From: Acidobacteriota bacterium
GTDB lineage: Bacteria; Acidobacteriota; HRBIN11
DNA: 7,727 nucleotides
Direction of reading: 5' to 3'
NCBI GenBank assembly: GCA_030550225.1
Contig: JAUQPV010000116.1
Span: forward strand, 1 to 7,727
Position 1 is the stretch's first letter. Each line of letters starts with the position of its first letter. Positions 1-6,243 of this stretch are shown one piece after another. Under the pieces are notes generated by a model, which was not told the origin of the DNA, made no database searches, and was given only the letters and a program-made list of their open reading frames with translations. The translations under genes and the position numbers were made by a program.

Positions 1-32
1 CACTGCTCATCACTCAGCTCCCGGAATTCCAT
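1..32 (-). CDS. N-terminal fragment of a probable IS5/IS4-type transposase (partial, runs off window)
   Basis: Only the first ten codons are visible, reading MEFRELSDEQ followed by a codon starting TG, which would fit Trp. The pattern M-x-(F/Y)-x-x-L-(S/T)-D-E-Q-W is the usual opening of transposases of the IS5 family (the short N-terminal helical domain annotated DUF4096), which cut and paste an insertion sequence. I chose the ATG at 30-32, with an in-frame GTG at 36-38 and ATG at 42-44 as alternatives; a G-rich stretch just upstream could serve as a ribosome binding site. The catalytic DDE residues and both ends of the element lie outside or cannot be recognised, so family and integrity are inferred from this short motif alone. 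It could also be another protein with a similar start. Confidence 0.35.
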   Translation of the reverse strand, partial: MEFRELSDEQ

Positions 33-114
33 CTTCACCCCCATCCAAGGGAAGGGATTCCGGGCGATATCCTAACACCCTAGGAGTTTTGAGACGAGTT
101 CAAGCAAAGAACAG

Positions 115-138
115 TTCGGCCATTCGGCAGTTCGGCAG
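115..138. repeat. 8-bp tandem repeat, three copies
   Basis: Three consecutive 8-base units, TTCGGCCA, TTCGGCAG and TTCGGCAG, sit between the putative transposase start and the HD-GYP gene. Related AATCCG/ATTCGA words follow at about 175-196. No function is evident. This could be a simple-sequence expansion or remnant of a genome-wide intergenic repeat. Confidence 0.6.
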
Positions 139-139
139 A

Positions 140-163
140 TGGTCCCCCAAAGGCCTGGGGCCA
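140..163 (-). terminator. GC-rich hairpin downstream of the HD-GYP gene (possible terminator)
   Basis: On the minus strand CCCCA and TGGGG can pair around a six-base loop (GGCCTT). The stem extends by TGG/CCA after a two-base bulge. It lies about 45-70 bases past the stop codon of the HD-GYP gene, where a transcript end is expected. No T-tract follows, so a typical rho-independent terminator is not shown; it may be a stabilising 3' hairpin. Confidence 0.3.
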
Positions 164-207
164 CTCCTTATGCGCAATCCGCAATTCGAAATCCGATTAC
201 CGCTGGC

Positions 208-1374
208 CTAAGACGATGGTTCGTCCCCGATGGGAAACTGGCGGTGCGTCTCCTCGAGGAGGGTCTCGCCGCGGTCGTACAGTTCCTGAAGCCACACCTC
301 AGCGACCTCTGGGTGAAATTGCGTCCCGGCACAGCGCTCAATCTCGGCCACGACGTGGGGAAGCGGCAGGGCCCGCCGGTAGCTCCGATGGCTCGTCATG
401 GCGTCGAAGGCGTCGGCCAGGATGACGCAGTGACTGCTGATGGAGATTTCGTCGCCCTTCTTGCCGTGGGGATACCCCTTACCGTCGTAGCGCTCGTGAT
501 GCTCTCCGGCGATTTGGGCGACTTCTCGGAGGAAGGGGATTCCGATCAGGAGTTCGTAACTCAGGGCCGGGTGCCGCCGGATCTCGGCCCACTCTTCGTC
601 CGTCAGCGTGTGGGGCTTCCGAATGACACAACGGTCCACGCCGACCTTCCCCAGGTCATGGAACGTCCCGCCCAACTCCAAGGTCCGTAGTTCCTCCTGG
701 GTCAGCCCCAGGCGGCGGCCCATCATGACGGCGTACGCGCCGACCCGTTGAGAATGGCCGGCCGTATACCGCTCGTTTGTCTCTAAGATGCGAATGATGC
801 TGTGAATCGTATAAATGATCATCTCCTCGATGAGCTTGGCCTGCTGACCCATCAGGACCGTCTTGCGGTTCAGCTCCTCGACATAGCGCCACAGGTCGTG
901 CACTATCTCTCGAGATAGCCGCCGTAGGTGCATAAGCTCGACCGTCGGGTCGGCGACCGCCGGCGCGGGCTCCGGCCGCTTGGCGTCCAAGTATTGGCGG
1001 ACGATGGCCCGGAGGGCCTGGACCGAGAAGGGCTTCTGCAGAAGCGTGTCAAAACCGGCCGCCGCCATCCAGGGAATCAGCTCCGTCGAGTAGGCGCCTG
1101 TCAGGGCCACGATGGGAATCGTCTGGTACTGGGTCATGTTCCGGATGAAGGCCGCCAGGGCGTAGCCCATGACGTCTGGGAGCTGTAAGTCGATGAGGGC
1201 CATGTGGATGGTCGTCTCTCGCAAGCGCTGGATGCCTGCCAAACCCGTGTCAGCCTCGACGACCCGGAGGCCCTCGGGCTCCAAGATGAGCCGGACCAGC
1301 TCCCGGATCCGGGGGTCATCGTCCACGCACAAGACCACGCGGTGTTCCTTCATGGTGTCCGCTCGTCGGTTCAT
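208..1374 (-). CDS. Response regulator with HD-GYP domain (probable cyclic di-GMP phosphodiesterase)
   Basis: A cytoplasmic output protein of a two-component system. Residues about 11-130 form a receiver domain with the full set of residues: acidic cluster D18-D20, phosphoacceptor D62 in IDLQLPD, T92 and K114 (QKPF). A helical linker (about 145-195) leads to an HD-GYP domain (about 190-360) with H207, H239-D240, H268, the HHERYDGKGYP signature at 292-302 and D321. In the family these bind metals and hydrolyse cyclic di-GMP, so this gene is expected to be catalytically active. It starts 38 bases after the stop of the kinase-like gene, suggesting one transcript and a functional pair. ATG at 1374 is the first start after an in-frame stop; neither it nor the ATG at 1353 has a strong Shine-Dalgarno. 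The exact substrate (cyclic di-GMP or a related dinucleotide) is inferred from family. Confidence 0.93.
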   Translation of the reverse strand: MNRRADTMKEHRVVLCVDDDPRIRELVRLILEPEGLRVVEADTGLAGIQRLRETTIHMALIDLQLPDVMGYALAAFIRNMTQYQTIPIVALTGAYSTELIPWMAAAGFDTLLQKPFSVQALRAIVRQYLDAKRPEPAPAVADPTVELMHLRRLSREIVHDLWRYVEELNRKTVLMGQQAKLIEEMIIYTIHSIIRILETNERYTAGHSQRVGAYAVMMGRRLGLTQEELRTLELGGTFHDLGKVGVDRCVIRKPHTLTDEEWAEIRRHPALSYELLIGIPFLREVAQIAGEHHERYDGKGYPHGKKGDEISISSHCVILADAFDAMTSHRSYRRALPLPHVVAEIERCAGTQFHPEVAEVWLQELYDRGETLLEETHRQFPIGDEPSS

Positions 1375-1412
1375 AGCTCAGAACTCATAGGCCATGAGCG
1401 AGCGGGGCCCGA

Positions 1413-3062
1413 TCAGCCGCTCGACCGGGTCGTCCCCAGGCGGCCCGGCAGGGCCACGTAAAACGTGCTCCCGACGCCGTACCGGCTTTCGACCCACAGG
1501 GCACCCCCCATATGCTCGACAAGGCCCCGCACGATGGCCAAACCCAAGCCCAGGCCCTGATGGCCGCCATACTCCACGTCCGATATCTGCTGAAAGGGCT
1601 CGAAAATGCGGGCCTGGTCTTCTGGTCGAATCCCGATGCCCGTGTCCTGGACGGCCAGGACGAACAAGTCATGCTGTTGCCGCAGGTGCAGGGGAATCCG
1701 TTCGCTCTTGGCCCGACCGGCCGGATAGTAACTCAGGCGGACACGGATCGAACCGTTCGCCGGCGTGAAGCGAACCGCATTACTGACGAGACACTGAAGG
1801 ATGATCCGGAACTTCCCCTCGTCGCCGTACCAGTCCGGCAAGTCCTCGGGGACGTCCAGGTCCACTTGTAAATTCCGTTGCCGCATGTCTGACTGGAACC
1901 GGTCCAGGACAGACCGGACGACCGTCGCCAGCATCACCGGCCGAAGCTGAAAGTCTAAGGCCTGCCGCTGAAGAGCCAGGCCTACGTCCAGATTGTCCAG
2001 GACCTGCTGGATGTCCCAGACGATCTGGAGCAGGCCCTCCAGGTATTGTCGCCACCAGGGTTCCAGGACGGCCTGCCGCTCCAGCATCAAGTCGGCGTGG
2101 CCTTGCGCGAAGGCCAGCAGGCCCCGAACGCGGGCGATCAGACGCTCGGCCAGCCGGAAGTACTGTTCGATCTGACCGGATAGAGTCTCGACCCGCTTTG
2201 ACAGGCGGGGGACTTCCTCTGCCCACCGGCGGGCCTGCTGGGCCAAGTCCTGGAGGGCGGCCTGCGTGTGCTCGTAGCAGGCCGCCCACTGGCAGGCCCG
2301 TAGGGTTTGCCAAAACCAATCGTGAACCAGAGGCCACGCTTCTAAGAGGAACGGCAGTCCCGGCAGACGACCGTTGAAGTCGGCGGCCACTTCAGGCGTT
2401 TCCCCCTCGGTCACAGCGAAGACGACAGCCAGGGGGTCGATGGCCCGAATTTGCGAAGCGACTTCCGAACCGGCCATGTCCGGCAGGCGAGGCCACAGGA
2501 GGACCATATCGGGCATGACCTGCTCGTACCGGCGCACGGCGTCGGCCCCCGTCGGCGCATAAACGACGGATACGCCGGAACGGCCCCACCGATCGGCGAC
2601 GGCCTCGACGGCCGCTACCTCGGCGCCAGCCAGCAGGACGACGGGCGTCGTCTCGCCCGTCCCGCCCAGGAGCGTGCCGACCAGGGGTCGTAGGAGGTCC
2701 GGCTCCAGAGGCTTTTGGAGAAGGAGCGGGGGACGAAGTAGGCGCATGGGCCTTTCCGAGAAGAAGACGGCCAGGTGACCTTCCCAATCGGTCCGAAGGC
2801 ACGAGAGGGCCAGGACGGGAACGTCCTGCAGACCGGCTTCTTGCATAAACTGGAGAACCCGGAAACCGGCGCCCTCCGCCATGGGAAGGCCTACGACGAG
2901 GAGCCGGGGCGGGGCTTCCCGAAGGCGCTGGAGCCCGGTCTCGGCATCCGAGGCAAAGATCAGGTCGCCCCACCCCCGGAAGCAGGCCCGGAAGAGGTGG
3001 TGCACGCTTAAGTCGTCGTCGATGACCAGGAGCCGACCGCTCGGATGGGCGCGCTCGATCAT
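1413..3062 (-). CDS. Degenerate hybrid histidine kinase: two pseudo-receivers plus a kinase-like core lacking the phosphoacceptor His
   Basis: A soluble protein with no membrane segment. Residues about 10-130 are a receiver-like domain: the acidic triplet (15-17), S87 and K117 are kept, but the phosphoacceptor is Gly58 (VVGLPM). Residues about 140-257 are a second receiver-like domain with Trp190 at that position (LLWPRLPDM) and no acidic pocket. A predicted helical stretch (about 260-325) leads to a HisKA-like region, where aligning RGLLAFAQGHADLMLE with RTPLxxILGYAELLLE puts Ala310 at the His position. The C-terminal ATPase domain has intact N (N428, VSNAVRFTP), G1 (DTGIGI from D473), F (IFEPFQQ) and G2 (GLGLG) boxes. 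It should bind ATP, but autophosphorylation on a normal H-box is not expected. It immediately precedes the HD-GYP regulator gene. ATG at 3062 was chosen because AGGA lies 8 bases upstream; an ATG at 3086 would add eight residues but has a poorer site. Confidence 0.9.
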   Translation of the reverse strand: MIERAHPSGRLLVIDDDLSVHHLFRACFRGWGDLIFASDAETGLQRLREAPPRLLVVGLPMAEGAGFRVLQFMQEAGLQDVPVLALSCLRTDWEGHLAVFFSERPMRLLRPPLLLQKPLEPDLLRPLVGTLLGGTGETTPVVLLAGAEVAAVEAVADRWGRSGVSVVYAPTGADAVRRYEQVMPDMVLLWPRLPDMAGSEVASQIRAIDPLAVVFAVTEGETPEVAADFNGRLPGLPFLLEAWPLVHDWFWQTLRACQWAACYEHTQAALQDLAQQARRWAEEVPRLSKRVETLSGQIEQYFRLAERLIARVRGLLAFAQGHADLMLERQAVLEPWWRQYLEGLLQIVWDIQQVLDNLDVGLALQRQALDFQLRPVMLATVVRSVLDRFQSDMRQRNLQVDLDVPEDLPDWYGDEGKFRIILQCLVSNAVRFTPANGSIRVRLSYYPAGRAKSERIPLHLRQQHDLFVLAVQDTGIGIRPEDQARIFEPFQQISDVEYGGHQGLGLGLAIVRGLVEHMGGALWVESRYGVGSTFYVALPGRLGTTRSSG

Positions 3063-3070
3063 GGGCCCTA

Positions 3071-3074
3071 TCCT
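3071..3074 (-). promoter_or_regulatory. Ribosome binding site choosing the 3062 start of the kinase-like gene
   Basis: AGGA on the minus strand lies 8 bases before the ATG at 3062. The ATGs at 3080 and 3086 have no comparable site, and the receiver fold needs only a few residues before it, which also fits the shorter protein. Confidence 0.5.
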
Positions 3075-3229
3075 AACCATAGCCATTCAGTCCGTAAAAT
3101 CCTGATGGACTCGGCTTTCCGACCCCCTCAAGGAGGACGGTCTTTTAAGCAAGGACCGGGAAGTGACGAGGTAAAATCTGGACCATCCAGCCGAGATTTC
3201 AGCTTTTTCTTGACTTCGGCACTGGCTTG

Positions 3230-3252
3230 AAAAATCGTCCTCCTCGAAGGAC
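3230..3252 (-). terminator. Rho-independent terminator after the modification/ankyrin operon
   Basis: On the minus strand GTCCT and AGGAC pair around a six-base loop (TCGAGG), followed after GA by five T residues. It lies about 70 bases past the stop codon of the ankyrin lipoprotein gene, where the five-gene unit should end. The stem is only five base pairs, so efficiency may be modest. Confidence 0.5.
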
Positions 3253-3323
3253 CGGGGTTCTCACGGGCTAAACAGCTCTGGTCCAGAAGGATCTCTCGCC
3301 CGGCGAGGCAGATGGCGCTCCCT

Positions 3324-3911
3324 TCATGGGCGGTTTTGTTCGGCGTGACGAAGGATTTGAGCGATGTCCCCATGGCCGGCCCCGGCGGCGTAAGTCGCCG
3401 CCGTGAATCCGTCGGCGTCCGGCCGACGGGGGTCAGCGCCCGCCTCCAAGAGGAGGAGAACGACGGCCCCGCATCCCCGATTGGCCGCCCAGTGGAGAGC
3501 CGTCCACCGGTCCCGGTCGACAGCATGGACATCGGCCCCGGCCTCAAGCAGACGCCGGGCCGCCGCGGGCCGGCACCGGTCGGATGCCCAGTGAAGGGCC
3601 GTCATACCGGCCGGGTCCGGGGCGTTGGGGTCCGCCCCGGCCTCGAGCAGGACATCCAGGACCGCCGGCTGATTCATGACGACGGCGACGGCCAGGGCGT
3701 CCAGTCCGTAAGGATTGCGAACCGTCAGGGGCATTCCGGCCCGTAGAAAAAGCCGGACGGCTTCGACGTCCCCACTTCCGACTTTTCCCAGGAAGGCCGT
3801 CGGCGTAAAGGGGATCCCCCGGCGGGCCAGCTCTGCCCGGGCCGCCGAGTCGCTCCGGGCACATCCCAGCGCCGCCAAGGCCACCCCGACCCATAGAACC
3901 CCCCTGTTCAT
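3324..3911 (-). CDS. Small ankyrin-repeat lipoprotein
   Basis: A 195-residue protein opening with a short basic start, a hydrophobic stretch and a Cys at 17 (VALAALGC). This fits the general lipobox pattern with Gly at -1, although Leu at -2 and Ala at -3 are not the commonest choice, so attachment to a membrane outside the cytoplasm is probable. The rest is about five ankyrin repeats (about 38-190) with the hallmarks TALHWA (twice), LLEAGAD (three times) and D-x-x-G-x-T-A turns; the first and last act as caps. Ankyrin repeats bind partner proteins and no catalytic residues are seen. Its ATG overlaps the TGA of the upstream methylase as ATGA, and AGAGG lies 9 bases before the start, so translation is probably coupled to it. 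Its role, and whether it is linked to DNA modification at all, is unknown. Confidence 0.85.
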   Translation of the reverse strand: MNRGVLWVGVALAALGCARSDSAARAELARRGIPFTPTAFLGKVGSGDVEAVRLFLRAGMPLTVRNPYGLDALAVAVVMNQPAVLDVLLEAGADPNAPDPAGMTALHWASDRCRPAAARRLLEAGADVHAVDRDRWTALHWAANRGCGAVVLLLLEAGADPRRPDADGFTAATYAAGAGHGDIAQILRHAEQNRP

Positions 3912-4777
3912 ACCTTAGAGCCTCTCGTTTGCTTCGCCCCCGCCACCCGAAGGCGACTCCATGTTTCCAAAAGTCCTACGAGCTGAGGGTTGTCCTCCCG
4001 ATTGAGCCTCTCCGTATCGTCGGCCCGGATCCAAGAAACTTCCGCCAGTAGGACCTCAGGGTCCTCCTTCGGAGGCCGCTTCTCCAAATACAGAATGGCC
4101 GTCTTAGCCGTCGTCCCGACGGCTTTGAAAGTCTCTCTCGGCAAGCCGATGACGACCCGGATCGTAAAGTTCTGAACAAGCCACTCCCGTACATGCCGAA
4201 GACTACTATTCGCGAAGATGCCCTCGGGCAAGATGATGCATACTCGGCCGCCGGGCTTGCAGAGTTGGATAAACCGTTCCAAAAACAGGACCTCGATGGC
4301 CTGAGAAGGCTTGGGACGCTCCAGGTCGACCTCCAGCAGTGGCTGTTGAAGCAGGCGCTCTCGTCCGACCCGGACTTTCGAGAGTTGGAACCGTTTCAGG
4401 ACCCGGGGGTCCCGCACTCGAGCGCCCGTCGCCGCAAAGGGCGGGTTCCCGATGACCAGGTCGTAATCGCCACGCCAAAAGGCGTTTTCGTCGTGAACGT
4501 CCTCTAACCCGTCCTGGCAGTACAGGCGGACCTTCGCCAGGTGGTCTCGGAGGAGACGCTGGGCCTGTTCCAAAGCCCCTGGGTCGATGTCGATGCCAGC
4601 TACGGCTCCGGCGCCTCTCTCCAGGGCCTTCCACAGGAAGACACCTTCCCCGCAGGCCGGGTCCATGACCTTCCATAGGGGATCAAACTCGACCAGCTCG
4701 AGCATGAACTCTGCCACGACCGGCGGCGTCCAGAACTGACTCAGGGCCTTTTGGGTCGTACGGGTCGCCTTCGGCAC
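3908..4777 (-). CDS. N6-adenine DNA methyltransferase, short HsdM-like subunit with intact active site
   Basis: Transfers a methyl group from S-adenosylmethionine to adenine in DNA. The 289-residue protein is essentially a bare gamma-type N6-methylase domain: FWTP (15-18), motif I DPACGEGVFL with D39 for SAM binding, an acidic IDIDP (62-66) at the motif II position, and motif IV NPPF at 111-114. The typical HsdM tail follows (ILPEGIFANSSL, then IGLPRETF). It is shorter than a usual HsdM (about 500 residues) because the N-terminal helical domain is missing. Its C-terminal half resembles that of the neighbouring larger methylase (LPEG, GLP, EVLLAEV), pointing to a tandem duplication or a heteromeric pair. 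The start is GTG at 4777, 2 bases after the upstream stop, with TAGGAG 7 bases before it. It could act with the upstream specificity protein or alone; partner and target site are inferred. Confidence 0.9.
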   Translation of the reverse strand: MPKATRTTQKALSQFWTPPVVAEFMLELVEFDPLWKVMDPACGEGVFLWKALERGAGAVAGIDIDPGALEQAQRLLRDHLAKVRLYCQDGLEDVHDENAFWRGDYDLVIGNPPFAATGARVRDPRVLKRFQLSKVRVGRERLLQQPLLEVDLERPKPSQAIEVLFLERFIQLCKPGGRVCIILPEGIFANSSLRHVREWLVQNFTIRVVIGLPRETFKAVGTTAKTAILYLEKRPPKEDPEVLLAEVSWIRADDTERLNREDNPQLVGLLETWSRLRVAGAKQTRGSKV

Positions 4778-4779
4778 GT

Positions 4780-6243
4780 TTATGCTCCTATCTGTCTGGC
4801 CAGGACCGAGAGTTGCTCCGACATCTTCGGGCGCGTGACTTCAGCCAGTAAAACCTCTACGCCACGGGGCGGCCGATGTTTCTCGAAGACGACGGCGCAC
4901 ATCTTGCTTGGCGTAAAGGGGAAAACCCCTCGGGGCAGGCCCACGATGGCTCGAATGGTGACTCGGCTCAGGAACTGCTCCCGTAAGGTTCGGAGCTGAG
5001 CGTTCGTCCAAATGCCTTCGGGCAATACCAATCCAATCCGGCCGCCCTCTTGAGTAAGCCGGATGGCCTGCTCCAGGAAGGCGACTTCATATAAATTCTG
5101 ACGCCCTCCTCCACGGCCAGCCCACTGATAGCCCTCTTGGCCTAACCTTTCCCAATTCTCTGGTAAGTCTCCGGCCGGCGGATTGCTAAGCACTACGTCA
5201 AACTCTTGGAGATCTCGGTCATTCCGGTGAAGCCGCAAGCCGTCACCTTGCGAAATATTCAACGACCCCTGAAATCCGGGTAACAGCAATCCCACGAAGG
5301 TCCGGGTTATCTGGACACACGTGGCATCTCTATCATACCCGAATAGCTGACCGGCGATATTCCTGGGGTCTGCCCCATATCGTTCCATTAGATGGCGAGC
5401 CGCATAGCCCAAGAAACCGCCCGTCCCGCAGGCAAAGTCCAGAATCCTCTCGCCAGGCTTTGGATCGACGGCTTGCACTAAGAACTGAACGACTTCCGAA
5501 GGCGTGAAATACCGGCCGTAACGGCGCACCGGGTCGTTCCGGCCAGGGCGGAGAGGACGCATGTAGCGCCGCATGAGCCAGCGAAAAGCATGGGCGAGTG
5601 CCGGGTCAGCCGATCCACCCCGCAGGATAGGTCCAAAACGCTCTGCGATGCCCCGAAGGGCGTTAGGAAGCCGCCGGGACCGTGAGCCGTGCAGGGCATT
5701 TAAAAGAGCCTGACAGCGTCGATGGTCATCCCATGAAGAAGACAAGCCTCGAAAGGCGTCCAGGAGTATCTGCCGATACTGAAGCTCACCGGCACCCGAG
5801 TGGCCCAGGTACGCCCCTTGGCGTCGCAAATAATCGCCGACCAGGGTCGCCAGCCGGTCTGGACAAAGGAGTTGGTCCGGTTGTCCGTCTAAGGCCACGT
5901 AGCAAACGCCGGCCCGACGGTCAGGTTCAACGGCCCAGTAGCACCTGTCCTGCTGGCCGGCGGCGACCCAGATGATAGGAATGGGGTCCTCGGGGTTCCA
6001 GGCAATGGCTTTGAGTCGGGCCTCGGCCCAGCCCGTAGGAGCGTCCGCTTCTCGACCTTCCACTTCGATCAGGACGACAGGAATCTGACCGTCCCATAGG
6101 ACGGCGTCGGCCCAAAGCCGCTGGACTCCGTATAGGCGGATTTCGACCTCATAATCAAAGTCGGTATGCTCTGTATAACCCAGACGCTCCAAGGTTTGCC
6201 GGACCCGGGTCATGACCCGGGGCGATGGTTTAACCCGCCGCAA
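4780..6243 (-). CDS. HsdM-like N6-adenine methylase fused to an HsdR-N/PD-(D/E)xK-like domain, with altered catalytic motifs
   Basis: A 487-residue two-part protein. Residues about 20-145 resemble the N-terminal nuclease domain of type I restriction subunits: E34, D46 (ADAVLW) and a beta-strand VVLIEVE with E60 and E62. The usual E-x-K is therefore E-x-E, as in BamHI. A helical linker (about 150-240) precedes the methylase: YFTPSE (245-250), motif I DFACGTGGFL (D269), GYDRDA (302-307) and motif IV at 354-357. Motif IV reads NPPA instead of NPP(F/Y/W), losing the aromatic residue that stacks on the flipped adenine. The C-terminus keeps LPEGIWTN and GLPRGVF. The TTG start at 6243 is the first after an in-frame stop and has AAGAGG 8 bases upstream; the next ATG (6213) has no such site. 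It overlaps the specificity gene by 14 bases. Likely a subunit of a type I-like or BcgI-like enzyme; whether either active site works is unknown. Confidence 0.88.
   Translation of the reverse strand: MRRVKPSPRVMTRVRQTLERLGYTEHTDFDYEVEIRLYGVQRLWADAVLWDGQIPVVLIEVEGREADAPTGWAEARLKAIAWNPEDPIPIIWVAAGQQDRCYWAVEPDRRAGVCYVALDGQPDQLLCPDRLATLVGDYLRRQGAYLGHSGAGELQYRQILLDAFRGLSSSWDDHRRCQALLNALHGSRSRRLPNALRGIAERFGPILRGGSADPALAHAFRWLMRRYMRPLRPGRNDPVRRYGRYFTPSEVVQFLVQAVDPKPGERILDFACGTGGFLGYAARHLMERYGADPRNIAGQLFGYDRDATCVQITRTFVGLLLPGFQGSLNISQGDGLRLHRNDRDLQEFDVVLSNPPAGDLPENWERLGQEGYQWAGRGGGRQNLYEVAFLEQAIRLTQEGGRIGLVLPEGIWTNAQLRTLREQFLSRVTIRAIVGLPRGVFPFTPSKMCAVVFEKHRPPRGVEVLLAEVTRPKMSEQLSVLARQIGA
4785..4790 (-). 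promoter_or_regulatory. Shine-Dalgarno for the GTG start of the short methylase
   Basis: TAGGAG on the minus strand lies 7 bases before the GTG at 4777 and is embedded in the last codons of the larger methylase gene. It supports the GTG start and translational coupling of the two methylases. Confidence 0.75.

Larger units (their letters stand above)
3063..3323. other. Intergenic region between the ankyrin gene and the kinase-like gene
   Basis: About 260 noncoding bases separate the two transcription units, the longest gap in the window. Read on the minus strand it holds a likely terminator (3230-3252), then two similar words, GTCCAGATTTTAC ending at 3171 and GTCCATCAGGATTTTAC ending at 3094. 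An imperfect hairpin around CCTC-CTT-GAGG (about 3123-3143) also lies here. A promoter for the kinase-like gene is expected in this gap, but I could not point to a convincing -35/-10 pair or a sigma-54 site. Confidence 0.6.

Noticed and set aside
139..690. Open frame on the plus strand
   Set aside because: It lies opposite the HD-GYP gene, which has a complete set of domain motifs; the plus-strand product shows no recognisable domain. GC-rich DNA gives many such frames.
1413..3062. His in GHADL as the kinase phosphoacceptor
   Set aside because: It aligns with the Tyr/variable position of the GYAELLLE segment, twelve residues after the H-box His, and lacks the following E/D-x-x-(T/N) context.
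3087..3323. Sigma-54 or sigma-70 promoter in the gap
   Set aside because: Plus strand has TTGACT at 3210 and CTGGCTTG nearby, but no matching second element at the right spacing and no gene in that direction; nothing convincing on the minus strand.
3128..3547. Minus-strand open frame across the intergenic gap
   Set aside because: Overlaps the ankyrin gene in a different frame and would run through the likely terminator; the product has no recognisable domain.
3400..3720. DNA repeats within the ankyrin gene as a possible CRISPR or tandem array
   Set aside because: The similarity follows the protein repeat unit of 33 codons and diverges at silent positions; there are no short identical repeats with unique spacers.
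3312..3746. Open frame on the plus strand, and other antisense frames over the ankyrin and methylase genes
   Set aside because: Opposite clear domain-bearing genes, no motifs, and no ribosome binding site that sets them apart.
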